From contig CM043949.1 in NCBI GenBank assembly GCA_014529385.2, forward strand, positions 114,207,477 to 114,271,476: a stretch of DNA of 64,000 nt, given 5' to 3'. Shown piece after piece: positions 33,550 through 45,958 of this stretch; the first letter of the stretch is position 1, and each line of letters starts with the position of its first letter. This DNA is from Adiantum capillus-veneris. Lineage: Eukaryota > Streptophyta > Polypodiopsida > Polypodiales > Pteridaceae. The notes beneath the pieces are model-generated. The model saw only the letters and a list, made by a program, of their open reading frames with translations, searched no databases and had not been told where the DNA came from. The translations under genes were made by a program, and so were the position numbers.

Positions 33550-34891
33550 CACTAGGTTGGTAATGGGACACTTTTATGTCCTGGGACACTTTTATGTCCT
33601 GTTAAGTGACCATTTTCCTTGAATTATGTCAAGAGTTTCAAAATGGATTGTGAGGTGCTATCTGTCTAGAAAGTTGTCTCATGAGCTGAAAAAAACTTGA
33701 CATTTTTTTGGAATATCAATTCCATCTTTAACCTTGTCCTTGCACAACATTTCACAACCTAAACTGTGTGAAAAAACGGGTCCTGTTTTTGGCTTTTTTC
33801 AACTTTTTGCAACTATACCACTCTAGAATTCATGTTTGTGAGGTCTATAATGCTAGAGAACTATTTTCAGTAGTCCTCAACATGTCCTAATGCTTCTAGG
33901 GAGAAATAAATGTTAAAGTTGTAAGTTATGACCAAATTACAAAAATTGTCAAATCCTGTTTTTTAGCCAATTTTAGCTCTTCTATGATTTTTTTGGTGGC
34001 TTTCATGATATCCAAATGCAGTTTTGATTTTCTATGTCGCACATTGTAACATAAAGCTAATATTCCTTGAGTTTTGGGGCACCTAATACCCTATTTTGCA
34101 CAGTAGACAAGGATGGTTGATTTTTTCAATTATAGAAGAAAACGAAACATTCTAGTATATCAAGTATAGCTTTTTCAATATTCTTAGTTTGTTGTGACAA
34201 CTACATGAATTTTGTAGGTAGTAACCATATCTAGTCATAAGGATCAAATTTGGCTAGATATTGAATATTTTCTATGGGATTCTACAACTCATAATGTTGA
34301 ACCCAGTTTTTTCATGCAGTTTGCTGTATTTAGCACTTCATCTTTGTCCCCAAGATTCCCCTTGGTAAGATATGTATTATTCTTTTGACATGCTCCATGG
34401 CTCCTTATGAACCTAAAGGACAATAGGAAACTAAGAAAACATGCATATATTATTTGTATTGAGCGTGGCTATAGAAACTTTGATGGTAGGTTTGCAGAAT
34501 GGTAAAAATTCAACTTTTTTGTACCTATTTCTTTTGGAAAAACAAAAAATAGTGAGTGAGAAGCAATCATATGTTCTGATCACCAACCCATTGAAGTTAA
34601 CTAGGGAATTTATCTCAAGTCCTAGAAAAATCCCTAATCTTATTTTTATGCAACAAAACGTAAGAAATGACTGTTTTGATGAAAATGTACTGGTCCATTA
34701 ACTTTGGAGGCTTGGTGTGACCAAAAGATGAGAAATTTTACAAGTTTCTTATTTTTTCCATGTGTAGTAGGCCTTGAACTATAACCTCATGAAAGGATTT
34801 TACAAAATGAGTGGATCTACTATGGTTTTGGAGGTTTTTTTCAAAACCCTGAAAGGACACTTTTATGTCCTGTTAGGTTACCAACCTAGTG
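33550..34891. mobile_element. 1342-bp non-autonomous element with CACTAGGTTGGTAA inverted ends and TTAA duplication
   Basis: Ends are CACTAGGTTGGTAA and its exact reverse complement TTACCAACCTAGTG, flanked by TTAA on both sides (33546-33549, 34892-34895). B's leader shows the uninserted site: ggtacta-ttta-ttgcatg there against ggtatta-ttaa / ttaa-ttgcctg here. Inside each end a GGACACTTTTATGTCCTG block recurs in the same orientation: twice on the left (33566, 33584) and once on the right (34855). No convincing ORF; the longest frame is 86 codons. A TTAA duplicate recalls piggyBac or Kolobok, but the ends do not identify a superfamily. Confidence 0.8.
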
Positions 34892-34960
34892 TTAATAATA
34901 CCAACCATTTCTAGCTAGCTTGAGGACCTCCCTTCTTGAGCAAGAAAAGAGAAACCTTGA

Positions 34961-34972
34961 GCTCTGATACCA
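34961..34972 (-). other. primer-binding site of element A (initiator tRNA-Met type)
   Basis: Reads TGGTATCAGAGC on the minus strand, one base inside the 5' LTR boundary. It sets the direction of the element. Confidence 0.92.
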
Positions 34973-34973
34973 A

Positions 34974-36567
34974 GGTAACACTTAATGGCCTAATAACTTA
35001 TGTGTAGCGGAAATTAGCATGAACATAGTGGGAATTTCATTAGAATAGCTTCCTAATGAGAATTACAAGAGTTCTTGGGTGGAGAGAGCAACAAAAAGCA
35101 TAACACCTAGTTAGATAGCATCGACAATACTTTCAAAAGAGAGAGCAATTAAGCTATTGACAACAGTTGAGGACCAGATTTTCATGGAGCCGGTCCCCCC
35201 TCCAAAAGGCTTTGTATTATGGTTTCTCCCATCAAGAGAGACATTGTACAATACAATTCTTTGTGTTCCTTCAAGACTAGCTAGTGCAGTGAAGATGGAA
35301 ACTTCATGCACTAAGCAAAACACTTAACAAACACAACTTAAATTATCCCCGCTCTCAGACCCAAGACCTCACACACCTTCGAAGATGGTGAGAGCTAGCA
35401 GGGTATGAGAGTAGATTGAGAGGAAGAAGGACTATCTTACGAGAAAGATGTACATCTCCTCACATAATCACTCATATGTAGCATAGCTTAGCTTAGTAAT
35501 TAGCTTGGTAGAGGAGATGACCATGCATTGAAGCTTGGATCTTGGTTGGATTTGCATCCACATGCCAAGAGAGTGTTGATGTAGGCTTCTATCTCACAAG
35601 CTTGGAGTAGGTGATGAGTTCTCCATTAAAGCTTGGGAAGAGATAGTCTTCTCTTTCTTCACACATGAGCTTGTGTGAGTGTGTGTGTGATAATGCCTTG
35701 CAAAAATCAGTCCCCCTCTCTCTCTCTCTTGGGCGAGCCCTCTTGCTAATTGCTCTTGCTGAAGCCTCATTGGCCCTCCCCAAGTCAAGCCAATTACAAT
35801 TAAGCAGCATAAGTGATAGACTTCTGACATGTGTCCCCCTTTCCCCTTTTGTGAGAGCTTTAGGTAATTAAATAATTAAACTAAACTCTCATTGGACCCC
35901 ATTGCCTCCTGGCCAATAGGAATGAGGCAAGCCATGGGGCTCGTGAATGCTCATTGGACCCCTTGGGAGACTGCCCAATAGTCTTCTAGGAGACTTAATT
36001 CTCATTGGTTTCTTTTATTAAATGTTTTTAAATTAATTAAACTAGATTTACTCTAGCTTAATTCTCATTGGTCCACTTCAAGGGTCATCCAATAGAAATT
36101 GGGCACACCTTGTGGGCATCTGGCCTAGGAAGCTGATATGTGTCCCCCATTCCCTTTGTGTAAAGAGAGCCTCTGTGTGTGTGTGTGTGGCTTTCTCTCT
36201 CATCCCCTACCTTTAGGGCTCGCCCCCTCCTATGTAGGGATGTGCAAAGACTTTTAGGGCACACACAAAGCATCCAATTTTCCCTAGGGTTGACCTTTGG
36301 ACACAACCTTTGAATTTTGGAACCTTAGCATTTTGGAAGTCTTAATGGGCTGAACCTTAGGGTCTTTTTAGCCCATTGTTGCACATGGCTCTTTTGCAGA
36401 TGGCCCCCCCTTTGGATCACTATTTTCCCTCCTTTGGATCCCTACTGTGGCCGGTCTGCTAGCTTAACCAATATTCTAGCTTTTTCTCCCCTGGCCTTCC
36501 CCACATTAAATGATCAGTTTAATATGAGAAAATCATTTAGGAGAATTAGATATTGATTATTATGACA
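34974..36567 (-). repeat. Element A 5' LTR (1594 bp)
   Basis: Minus strand from TGTCATAATAATC at 36567 to GTTACC at 34974 (the terminal A is C here). It contains the CCAAT/ATTGG cluster and a stretch at about 35456-35500 that the other LTR has lost. Confidence 0.92.
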
Positions 36568-36690
36568 CAGGATCTGGTGCTGTTTTGGTGTTGAACAACC
36601 CTCTCTTCTATTCCTTGAAATTCATGGTATTTAAGCCACGGGTACAGTAGCTTGAGTGCTTTTTCTAAAGGGCTAAAGAGGAGTAGCAAC

Positions 36691-37223
36691 CCCGGGGGAT
36701 TCACCATGGAAAACTTATCGCACCACGTAAGTGCAGGGGAGGGGGGTTTTTTTACGAGTTACATAAGCGTATAAGTTAGGAGGTAGACCCCCAATAATTT
36801 ATCTCCCAAGCTGAAAAAAAAGGGAGGGGGTATCATATTTATTGGGGGGGGGGGGGGACCTCACTTGGGTTGAATTCTTGTAATGATTGGTCACCGATGT
36901 GCATAGAACTGCAGGCTGATTGGACACATAGTTTGAAAGTCAAACTAAGACACATGAGGGTACATCTAGTTATCAATAGAAGTTGCTCCTTAGTACATTA
37001 CCAGTCACTATGCTACAACTCTTTGACTAGTTTTACTCCATTAGATCATGTGAGACCTAAATTTTCTATGTAAGATAGGGGTATGATAGTTTTCTTCATT
37101 GATTGTCGTATAAGCATATAAAGGGGGGTCATATTCCGTAATATGGGTCGTATATAGGGGTTTTATCAAGGTTGTCCACTCGCATGTGGCATCCCATTTT
37201 GTATATAGAGTGAATCCCCCGGG
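36691..37223. mobile_element. hAT-like MITE 1 (533 bp) in element B leader
   Basis: Perfect 14-bp inverted ends CCCGGGGGATTCAC. Eight-bp target duplicates GTAGCAAC (36683-36690) and GTAGCATC (37224-37231) differ by one base. Element A's leader has the uninserted sequence (gtagcaactagggcttgaag, minus strand near 33270). Non-coding, with a 14-base G run at about 36846-36859. Eight-bp duplication is the hAT signature; the ends fit a MITE. Confidence 0.82.
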
Positions 37224-37271
37224 GTAGCATCTTGGGATTGAAGTGCCAAAGTACACCTAAAAGTTGCTAGA

Positions 37272-37917
37272 ATGGCTGACAATAGTAAAGAGAGTGAAGT
37301 TAATGTTGATAACTTTAATTTTCCTAATGAGCAAGCTACTAATGATGCCCCGATTCTTGTTAACTATCTTGTTTCTAGGCTTCAACAAGCCATGGGCAAT
37401 CCATCCCTCCAAAGTGAAGTGCAACGGCAGCTTCGTGCTAATGGGATTCTCCAAGCTCCCCACCATGACAAGAGATCACCTAGAAAGTCTCCTTGCGAGA
37501 CTTCCAAAATAGGTCTCTCTTCGATTCGGGAAGAAGAAGAGGATCCCTATGAAGGGCTCAAAATTTTGCTCCTTGATGACGCATCTCCTTCTCAAAGGAG
37601 AACTCAAGAGCCTCCACCAAAGGAATGAGAAAGAAGTGAGTCTCCCGCCACCTTGATGGAAATGGCTCCATGAAGACGGCGGCCTAAATGCTGTCCATTG
37701 CCTCCAAAAGGGAGAAGACCATCACATACTTCTCCACACCATACTTCAAAGAGGGATAACAAAAAGCAAGAGAAGAAAAAGGCAAGAAAGAGGACACCGT
37801 CTTCTCCATCTTCTTCATCCTCTTCCTCTTTTGAAAGTGATAGTGACGACAACAAAGATCAAGGCAAGAAAAAGGCGAGAAAGAGGTCACCCTCTTCTCC
37901 ATCTTCTGAAGAAAGTG
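37272..37917 (+). pseudogene. Element B gag N-terminal region, first part
   Basis: Starts MADNSKES at 37272 and reads well to TGA at 37626 (CGA in A), with a second TGA at 37671 (again CGA in A). It then continues as the Ser/Lys-rich segment (KKQEKKKARKRTPSSP) to SSEES, where element C is inserted after aagtg (37913-37917). The gag precursor forms the virus-like particle. The two stops make B's gag non-functional irrespective of the insertions. Confidence 0.85.
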
Positions 37918-38301
37918 TGTAATGGCTATTGCCCGCAGAGGAGAAATAAGCATCACGGGAATGATTACCCTCAAACTGCCTTACATTATATGAACATCAG
38001 AGCACAGGAAGGTAGAACAGAAGACAAGTTACAAAAATAGAACACTGTCGTCTTCATTGATATGCAACCGAACACATAGTACAAGAGAGAGAAGATGTAT
38101 TGATAACATGAATATTAGAGATATCCCCAAAGACAGGTATGCTCCCCATATACAACCGCTACTCCAGTGCAGATTGTGAACGATGCAAAACCCTGTCCTG
38201 TCCCATGATATCCTATGAAGAACTGTCCCAAAGCCGCATGACTCCTAGTCCGCAATGTCTAGACCTCTGCAGAACCGCACTATGCGGCTTATGCCGTAAC
38301 A
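37918..38301 (-). repeat. Element C 3' LTR (384 bp)
   Basis: Minus strand TGTTACGGCATAAGCCG... ending ...GCCATTACA. Aligns end to end with 45959-46337, with substitutions and short indels. Confidence 0.92.
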
Positions 38302-38639
38302 CCTGGCATGCACGATGGATTGCACGAACCCACGCCTTAGCCCCTCCGTCTTGAAGGTTCCGGTTTGCTGTTCCTCCACCTGCTGTGGTGAGGAGGAAAT
38401 GTCGATATAGCCAAATCCCCAAAAAATCTTGGCGAGGATGAGCCCGATACACCTCGACCAATAGCTGTGGATATATCTAAGTTTGCTCCGGCCAAGGATC
38501 CCTTGGAATAAATTTTGTTGGCAAAGAAATAGAATGAGGTGCTTGTGGCAAAGGAGCAAGAGGTGTATGTAGAGGATAATACCGAGAAAAGTATTTGTTT
38601 ATTGCAGGCCAAAAAGGAGGACATGGCGGAAGACTGAGG

Positions 38640-40118
38640 GAGAATGAATGGGCCAAAGTCTCCACCCAAAAACATACTTTTCATCGCTCCTTACAAAGGT
38701 GATGAATCACTCATTTCAAACAAGATACATGAGCTTGGGCCTCAGCACAATCTTCTATAGATTTCACCCAATCACCAATATCAAAACCTTGTGGGACAAT
38801 ATTCTTACCTCTGTCATTATTCGGTGGCTCAGGTTGCCTCATCACAACCTGTTGAGTTGGTTGCTGCGTTATCACCTTGGTAGACAGCCTTGCTCTCCAA
38901 CTCTGCATTTGAGTCTCCAAAAAATTGTGGAGGTCCTGCTGCATCTCCATTGCTAAGGCATCCAGATCATTCATGCTAATCATCACATCACCACGATGAG
39001 ATGCTAAGTAAGTGGCAAGGCTATTCTGCGTTCGCAATTGAAGAAATTCCTCTTGAATAGAAGCAACAAACGCAGAATTAGCCTCCCCGAGTGCCTAGAT
39101 TTCTTCAGTTTGCCATTGAGCTACCGTAGTTAATGCTACATTTTGATTTGTTAATCGGCGATGCTAGCTTGCAAAGCCGTTACCTACGTTTCTAGCTCAG
39201 TGACGCGTGCCTTCATTGCAGGAGCTAGCCAGGCCGAATGTATAGACTCCACAAGACACTGCAAAAATGTGCCGCACGCCTTGAGCTGATCAGAGGGGTT
39301 TGCGTCCATCGTCTCTGAGGGAAAAACTGCTAGAGGGTGACCTCCATCGGAGCAGCGGTGATCGTAACTCCAAGACTATCTTGTTGCGAGGATGTATCCG
39401 CACCCTCAGAGAGAGTCCCAGTTGGAGTGGAGGTTGCCACCCTTTCCTGCATTCTGCGTCTCCAACATGCAACAGCGGAATCCTCTGACAAGGAGAATGT
39501 CAAAGCAGGAGGTGGTGTGGAAAACAAGTTATCCTCCCGACCTTGCTTTTGGTTTGATGTTCCTGTAATGGCCATCTCCTATGCACTAGAGGCTACCACT
39601 GCAGTCGATGTACCGGGCATATCCACAATGCGAATAGGGGTTTGAGTTACCCGCACATCAGGCACTTCCTGACTCTAAGTTTGTGGCAAGGGTGTAGGAG
39701 TACCACGTACTACAGAGCTGTCATCTTCAAAGTGACACAGAGGCCGAAGGGTAAGAGTGAAAACTTCTCTCAATGGAAACACTAATGTAAGCAGCTGGCT
39801 GACTTTTGTATTTGTTGGAGTACTTCGCCCCATCTGTGCCAGCACACTTTGGCACTCTGCTAGCAACCTCTCCCTAACGGTCGCTACCCACGCTACCGGC
39901 CCAAAGTTGGCTAAATGCAAAACATTGCGTGCTTTGGCCGAAATCGTATATGTTTTGGCTTGCAACCAAATTGCCCCAAGAAACCAGCGATAGGCATCCC
40001 TTATCGTTGTATCTGTAAGCCTTGATAATTTTTCTTCACCCTTAATTTTCAAACCAAACTCTTGTTCGGCCTCTGCAACAGGGATAACATGCGATGCTCG
40101 CACAACAAACAACAGCAT
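38640..40118 (-). pseudogene. extra coding-like region between pol and 3' LTR of element C
   Basis: Three minus-strand stretches follow integrase: 40118-39675 (147 codons, with LTDTTIRDAYRWFLGAIWLQ), 39575-39330 (Ser/Thr-rich) and 39037-38711 (LDALAMEMQQDLHNFLETQMQ, coiled-coil-like, then Gln/Pro-rich). They are separated by stops and frame changes but follow the same strand and order. Additional ORFs downstream of pol are known in some plant gypsy lineages. The product is unrecognised. Confidence 0.45.
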
Positions 40119-40299
40119 CTTGAAATCCTTTCTATTATTCGAATCTGCTGGTTGTTGATTTTCACCATGTCACTAGTACAACGAGTTGCTCGATCAATGA
40201 TGTGGCCTACAGGTGAACAGGGATTCCTTGCCAATCCAGGTTGGCAAAGACACACAAGTGCAAATCCTACAACCAAGCATCCACCCTGTGAAGAGATAG

Positions 40300-42150
40300 C
40301 TACTGCACTAGAGTAAATGGAATGCATTGCAGTAGGGAAGCCGTCATGGTAGCGAAGAGACACAAAAGCACAAAGAAATGAGACAAGAGAATCATGCGAG
40401 CGTGATGCAAAAAACGTGAGGAGAGTATAAGGTAACGACTGCATGCACTAAACCACTCATAAAGATTTCTCAAAAAAGGGTGTGCCACGGCTTCACAATC
40501 ATCATTGCCCTTTTCCCACTTTCCAAGATTGCATGCAAAAGAATTCCCAATCATGATTAAGGTGGCTTTCGGCTCTTGTACCACAGCAAAGGGGCACGGA
40601 ATGGAGGTAGGTGAGAAATAATGGCGTAGTCGAAACCCATTCATCGGCAGAGAAATCACCTCCCCCCCCAAATTTTCCAAATAAAAAGAAGTAGGCCCGC
40701 ATGCTTTAAAAATCCAGAATGGTCCCGACCACCATAATTTTAGCTTCCTAGGCATCTTCCCCAGGCGAGAATTAAATACAAGGACCAGTTGGCCCCATAA
40801 AAATTGCCGTGGTTTAGGGCAATCTAGCCATTTCTTCCGCCTGGACTACAGATCTTGCAACACCGCAAAACTGCGCAACCGCTCTTCATCTAATTCGTGC
40901 AAAACATCCAAATGATAAATTACGGAATCTTTCGAAAGAAGCTTATCTGCAATCAGCATCTGCAAACTTGGAACCACATGTTCCACTAGGGTAATGGCCT
41001 CCATAACAAATGCCAACTTGAAAGGAGTCAATCCTGTTACCACTTTATATGTTGTCCGATAAGCCCACAATGCGGAAGGAAGTTTCACATCCCAATCCGT
41101 TCTATGCATATTCACTAACTTTGTTAGAATACAAACCAATTGCTTATTAGTTGATTCCACCTGCCCATTTGCATGTAGGTAATATGGAGAAGATTTCCTA
41201 TGCAATACAAAGTAAAATTGTAGCATTCTCTCCATCACCTTATTCGAAAAATGGTTACCCCGATACTAACCAGCTCAATAGGACAGCCATACGTGGAAAA
41301 AACATCCTTATATAAGCACCCAGCAACAGAAAATGCAGTATTATCTTTCAAAGGCCATGCCTCCACCCATTTGGTAGCATAATTTGTGGCTGTCAAAATA
41401 TACTTATTACCAGTGTGAGCTACTACTGGTTAAAAAGGTCCAATAAAATCCAATCCCATTTTTTGAAAAGGCTCCAAAGGCAATACCGGCTGAAAAGGCA
41501 TTCTGGACATTTTAGTAGGTTTTCCCAACCACTGACACACATCACACTTTTGCACAAAGATTCTCGCATCTTGAAACAATGTAGGCCACCATAATCGTGA
41601 TTGTAAAACTTTCCTAGCCGTGATCAATGCTGCAAAGTGGCCCCCTACAATGGACTTCCTCCAAAACCGATTCTTGTTCTTGTGGTAGAACACATCTCAG
41701 CAAGACCTTCGCAATCGTGTGATAATACAGCTTCCCCATGATAATCTCAAAATTCTTGCTTCTAATAGCCATCCGTTTCCTTTGATGGTGACTGGACAAG
41801 AATGAAGGCATTTCCCCATTGTCGAGAAAATGAAACATCTCCTCATACCAAGTCCATGGCATCCTGGGGATGATCCTAAGTTGTTGCGTAGCTATAAGAT
41901 CCTCCACAATAGATCCTGTTAAAAAGAGAGACACATTCGGAAATTCATCAGCCACCCCCGTCGGCGGCTCACCGAAATCTAGCCTAGATAGGTAGTCAGC
42001 CACCGCATGCTGGGCTCCTCGACGATGTATGACCTCAAAATGAAATTCCTGCAAAAGCACCCATCTCGCTAATCTTCCTGTCAAATTCTGCTGGTGCACC
42101 AGATATAGAAGAGCCAAATGATCCACATGAAAAAAGAACCACTGGCCCAA
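40300..42150 (-). pseudogene. Element C RNase H end and integrase
   Basis: 42150-41614: FFHVDHLALLYLVHQ (RNase H, TDH altered to VDH), then RRGAQHAVADYLSRL. 41693-41430: integrase zinc finger with VGGHFAA, CDVCQWLGK, then PFQKMGLDFIGPF (first core Asp). 41238-40846: SPYYLHANGQVESTNK (catalytic Glu region) and ALWAYRTTYKVVTGLTPF. 40755-40300: WSGPFWIFKACGPTSFYLENL, the module after the core. Frames change between pieces and the middle of the core (about 41240-41430) has stops. The order is normal for gypsy pol. Confidence 0.82.
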
Positions 42151-42162
42151 CAGATAATGGAA

Positions 42163-43720
42163 TCAAAATTTCACTGAATAAATCATCCCTAACCATTCTT
42201 TTTCTGTCACACTGAGTAATTCATTTCTGCAGATGATAATGGCATAATAGACAGGGCGAAACCACCCTTCAATTTGTTCCTGCATCAACACACTGCCAAT
42301 TGCCCGGTCAGAAGCATCCACAAATACATGAAAATCTTGACCCCAATTCGGAGGGATTATAATCAGAGATTTGGACAACTGAAGTTTTAATCTCCAAAAA
42401 GACGGATCACATTCCTGCGTTCATTCAAAATCTTTAGCATATGCTACCTGATTAATTGGGATTGCCAAATGCGTGAAAAACCTCAAATGCCTCCCATGCC
42501 AACGAGCTTGGCCCAGAAAGACTTGACACTATTTCGAATTCACCAGCGGAGGCGCTTCCATAATTGCGGCTATTTTATCCCAATCCATAGAAATGCCATC
42601 CTCATAAATTATGCCCCAATAACCTTCCACTTCTAACTGCAAATGCACATTTTAGAGGATTTAAATTGAATTTCACCTTTCGACATTTCATAAAACATAA
42701 CCTTCAAATGCTCTAGTTGCGCTCCAAAAACACTGAGATCATCTAGAAAAACTCTCATAAAATCTGTCAAATAGGGACCAAAAATTTGAAACATATCCCT
42801 TTTAAAGTTGAGGGCGCATTCCTTAATACGAACCACATCACTATGCATGCAAAAACACCCCATGCTCTAATAAAAGCTGTTTCAGACTGATCACACAACA
42901 CCATTCGAATTTGGTTATATCCACTAAATCCATCCAGAAAAGTATACATCTTGTGCCATGCCACATCATCCAAAATAGAATCCAAAAATGGAAGAGGAAA
43001 AGGATCCGGAACAGTAGCTGGATTCACTTTCCAATAATCCACACAAATGTGAATTTGCTTGTTTTTCTTTGGTACCACCACAGTGGGAGAGATCCACTCG
43101 GGATTATCAATAGGGGTAATAAAACCCACCTACAACAGACGATCAATTTCCACCTTAACTTGCTTTGCCACATTTGGATTCATCCTATATGAATGCTGCT
43201 TCACTGGCACCACATCTAGTTTCAGATTAATGGTATGATGATAAAACTTTGGATCCAATCCTTGCATATCAGCATATTCCCATGCAAAAACATCCTTAAA
43301 TTCTGTCAATAAATTAATCAAGTCTCCTCGGAAACTTGCCTCAAGCTGCTTATTAATATAAATGGGTTGAGACTCCGCTTGCCCTCCTAGAAAGACCTTC
43401 TCCAATTCATATTCCTTGACCCTTGTAACTTTTCCCATTTGTGCTTCAAACGCATGTTCTTGCTTAATAATGTCCTCCAATGATTCGGGACTAGGCAAAG
43501 CTTCTTGTTGCACCCCTGTTTTTGGTGAAATTCTTGAAGCCCCTAAAGATTTCCCCTCCGAAATCATAGAAATGTGAGCAAGATATAAAGAAACTAAATC
43601 CGTATTAGCCTTAAAAAATTGCTCCTCTTCATCCTCTTCTAATCCTTCCACCATTTTTACTGTCTCTGCTATCATAGGCCATGCTGCCTGAACTGGTTTC
43701 CTGCGTGTTCCCAACATCAC
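42163..43720 (-). pseudogene. Element C reverse transcriptase
   Basis: 43720-43130 ends with SYRMNPNVAKQVKVEIDRLL and a TAG (43130-43132) directly followed in the same frame by GFITPIDNPEWISPTVVVPKK, so one codon interrupts RT. 43129-42767: VDYWKVNPATVPDPFPLPFLD, FLDGFSGYNQIRM. A frame change near 42840 leads to the catalytic VFLDDLSVFG (42863-42633). 42378-42163 holds the RNase H start (VFVDASDRAIGSVLMQEQ). The RT lineage is unlike A/B and nearer to E. Confidence 0.82.
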
Positions 43721-43744
43721 CCGAACTTTTTGTGACCCTTTTTA

Positions 43745-45950
43745 ACTGTAAGCATATTTGCCTCCCAATTATGATTTACCCTGGCTTGTTGTAACCATGG
43801 TCTCCCCAAAATAATGTGATAATCCTGACTGTGATCCTCAATATTCAAGACTACTAAAGAAACAACAAAAGATAAGCTAGCTACATCCAAGACAATGCCC
43901 CGGAGTAATCCTATTGGCTACACTCGTCTTTGATCTGCCATACAGACTACAAAGGGTGCAGGTTCCCAATCACTGAGTCCGAAAAGTTCACAAGCTGCTT
44001 GAGTAATAATATTTACTCCCGCACCTCCATCTAACAGTACTTTGTCGATGTATGTACCATGATATCTGATTTAAAGGTCCGAGATGCGGGTATCCGTGAT
44101 CCTATTTGTCGGCAACAGGACTGACTCATCTCCCTCACCCTCGGCTATTGCAATGTCAACTTCCATCATTTCCTTGGACTTCTGACTTAGCAAGGCATTA
44201 TGAAAATTCGGACCAATTTTAGTAATGAACCCAAAGGTAATTGTATTGGCGAATCGAGGACCTCTTTCCAATTATCCCCTTCCCTAGTATCAACGTTATT
44301 TTTGTCTTTCCCCTCGTTTGTCACAGTCTTTTTTCGTACATCTTTATGAGTCGCCCAATCCGGAAGCTTAACATCGTCTGTTGGAGCCACATTTTTTCCA
44401 GAATGCTTAATTAGGGAAACCACCGGATCTGACTCATGCAACTCTTCAATCTGAACCATAGCCACACTAGGTTTCTTTTCCGCAACATGTTCCTGTTTCT
44501 TTCGATCATATTCCATAGCCTCTGAACACTCAAACCGCCAATGCCCATCCGTCAAACAGAAAAGGAATGTCTTGGGTCGATTAAGATCATGGCCACCTCT
44601 TCTGGGACCGCGACCCCCTCCTTGACCTCGTCGCCCTGCTTTTCCTTGAAAGGGCATTTTTGATTTATAAGCATGATCCATTGCCACCGCAGGCTCTTGT
44701 CCCTTTCTTGACTGTGGTGGGTGCCATGTGAAAGAATCCCGACTCCTATGACCCTGACCATTGAAATAGCATTCCACTGTATTGTGAGTGTTGGCCGTGC
44801 AGATTACATACCATTTTTTATTCATTGCACACTCTTGAGAGTCATGTCCCAAGTTTCGGCACTGAGTACACCATAGTTCCTTCAGACTTTTAACCACCAC
44901 AGCAGATTCTGACGACCCGGATGGAACACCTTTCCCTTGACGCTGGGATTTTCTCCGAGGTGCCTCCTCCGATTCTTTCCCCGAATCGTTGTTGCCTGAG
45001 TCTAACAAATCTGAGTTTGCAGGCTCCGACTCCAAACTATCACTGCCACTTCCATGAAACTTACGATGAGATTTCTTCCGCTCTTTTTTCTTTGATTTCT
45101 TTGGGGATTCCATATCCTCCAAAGCTTCTCCTGCTCTACAACAGCTCTTGCAATTACATTATCTAGTGGAGTATCTTATTGAGTCCTTGCAGAAAATAAT
45201 CATTCAACACTTGGCTGTTGGCCTTTGTGCTTGACGTACCCGCTACAAAAGCATCCGGAATTTTTTAGCATAATCCTCCATTGACAATGACTTTTGACGC
45301 AGCATACGAAGCTTTTCCAAATGTTGAGGGACCGTCTTTTTCATTCTGAACCGTCTCAAGAACGCTCTGGACCCTTCTTCATACGTCTAAAAGTGATCAT
45401 CAGGGTATTCTGACAACCATTTGGCAGCTTTCCCTAAAAGTGTAGATTCAAACACTGATTGTTGATGAAGAGGAATCACCACCCCTGGATGATTCAATCC
45501 ATACAATTTATTAAATTGTTGCAAATGTACATCACGGTCTTCCTTTGAAAGACCTTGAAAATGGCTATACTTATCTGAGGCTGTGCCATCGTCCCTTGCC
45601 CAAATGTACCCCCTCTCGGAAAAAGCTGACGAACACTAGGAGGTGGGGACAATGGTCGTGAAACCCTAGGACTGCTTATCGGAGATGGTGGTGGAGCAAC
45701 ATGGGTGGGTGAGGGTGAACGCACTACAGGAGGACATGACTGACTACGTGGAGTAATCCGCGCACGTCGAATACGCCTACCACGCACCGGACTTGGTGAT
45801 GGAGATACATGTTCCGGAGCCTACGGTGTAGGAAAAACGAATTCATCCAAACCGCCTCTCCTGTCCCTCAATTGGAACCACAGGGTCAGGAGGACCCTGC
45901 GACCTAGTGCACATGCATGTTCACTGCAGGTCGCCCATCGTGCATAGTGG
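43745..45950 (-). pseudogene. Element C gag and protease
   Basis: The gag N-terminal part (45787-45300, broken) has Pro-rich sequence and LRRFRMKKTVPQHLEKL. 45122-44187 (311 codons) holds Ser/Lys-rich sequence, a first zinc knuckle CTQCRNLGHDSQEC, a second degenerate knuckle, and a Gly/Arg-rich basic stretch. Protease follows near 44030 with LLDGGAGVNII (Gly for the usual Ser/Thr) and HIILGRPWL-type sequence near 43810. Stops split the frames. Confidence 0.75.
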
Positions 45951-45956
45951 TCGCCA
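45942..45956 (-). other. candidate primer-binding site of element C
   Basis: Minus strand TGGCGACCACTATGC begins two bases after the 5' LTR end. It begins with TGG as a tRNA 3' CCA complement requires. The tRNA species cannot be named from this alone. Confidence 0.6.
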
Positions 45957-45958
45957 AA

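Larger units (their letters stand above)
26395..36567 (-). mobile_element. Element A: complete chromodomain Ty3-gypsy with both LTRs
   Basis: Flanked by two LTRs of about 1.58 and 1.59 kb, with a primer site inside the right LTR and a purine-rich tract (plus 27970-27985) inside the left one, so it is transcribed leftward. It carries gag, protease, RT, RNase H, integrase and a chromodomain-like C-terminus. Flanks caaga (26390-26394) and cagga (36568-36572) are a 5-bp target duplication with one change, and the sequence on both sides is the leader of element B. It is interrupted by a 1342-bp TTAA-flanked insertion in its leader. Confidence 0.93.

Noticed and set aside
34441-34701. 86-codon frame inside the TTAA element
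   Set aside because: No recognisable content, AT-rich composition, no companion motifs; likely chance.
33550-34891. Classing the TTAA element as CACTA because its ends begin CACTA
   Set aside because: The duplicate and empty site fit 4 bp TTAA with symmetric ends; a 3-bp duplicate would require unequal ends.
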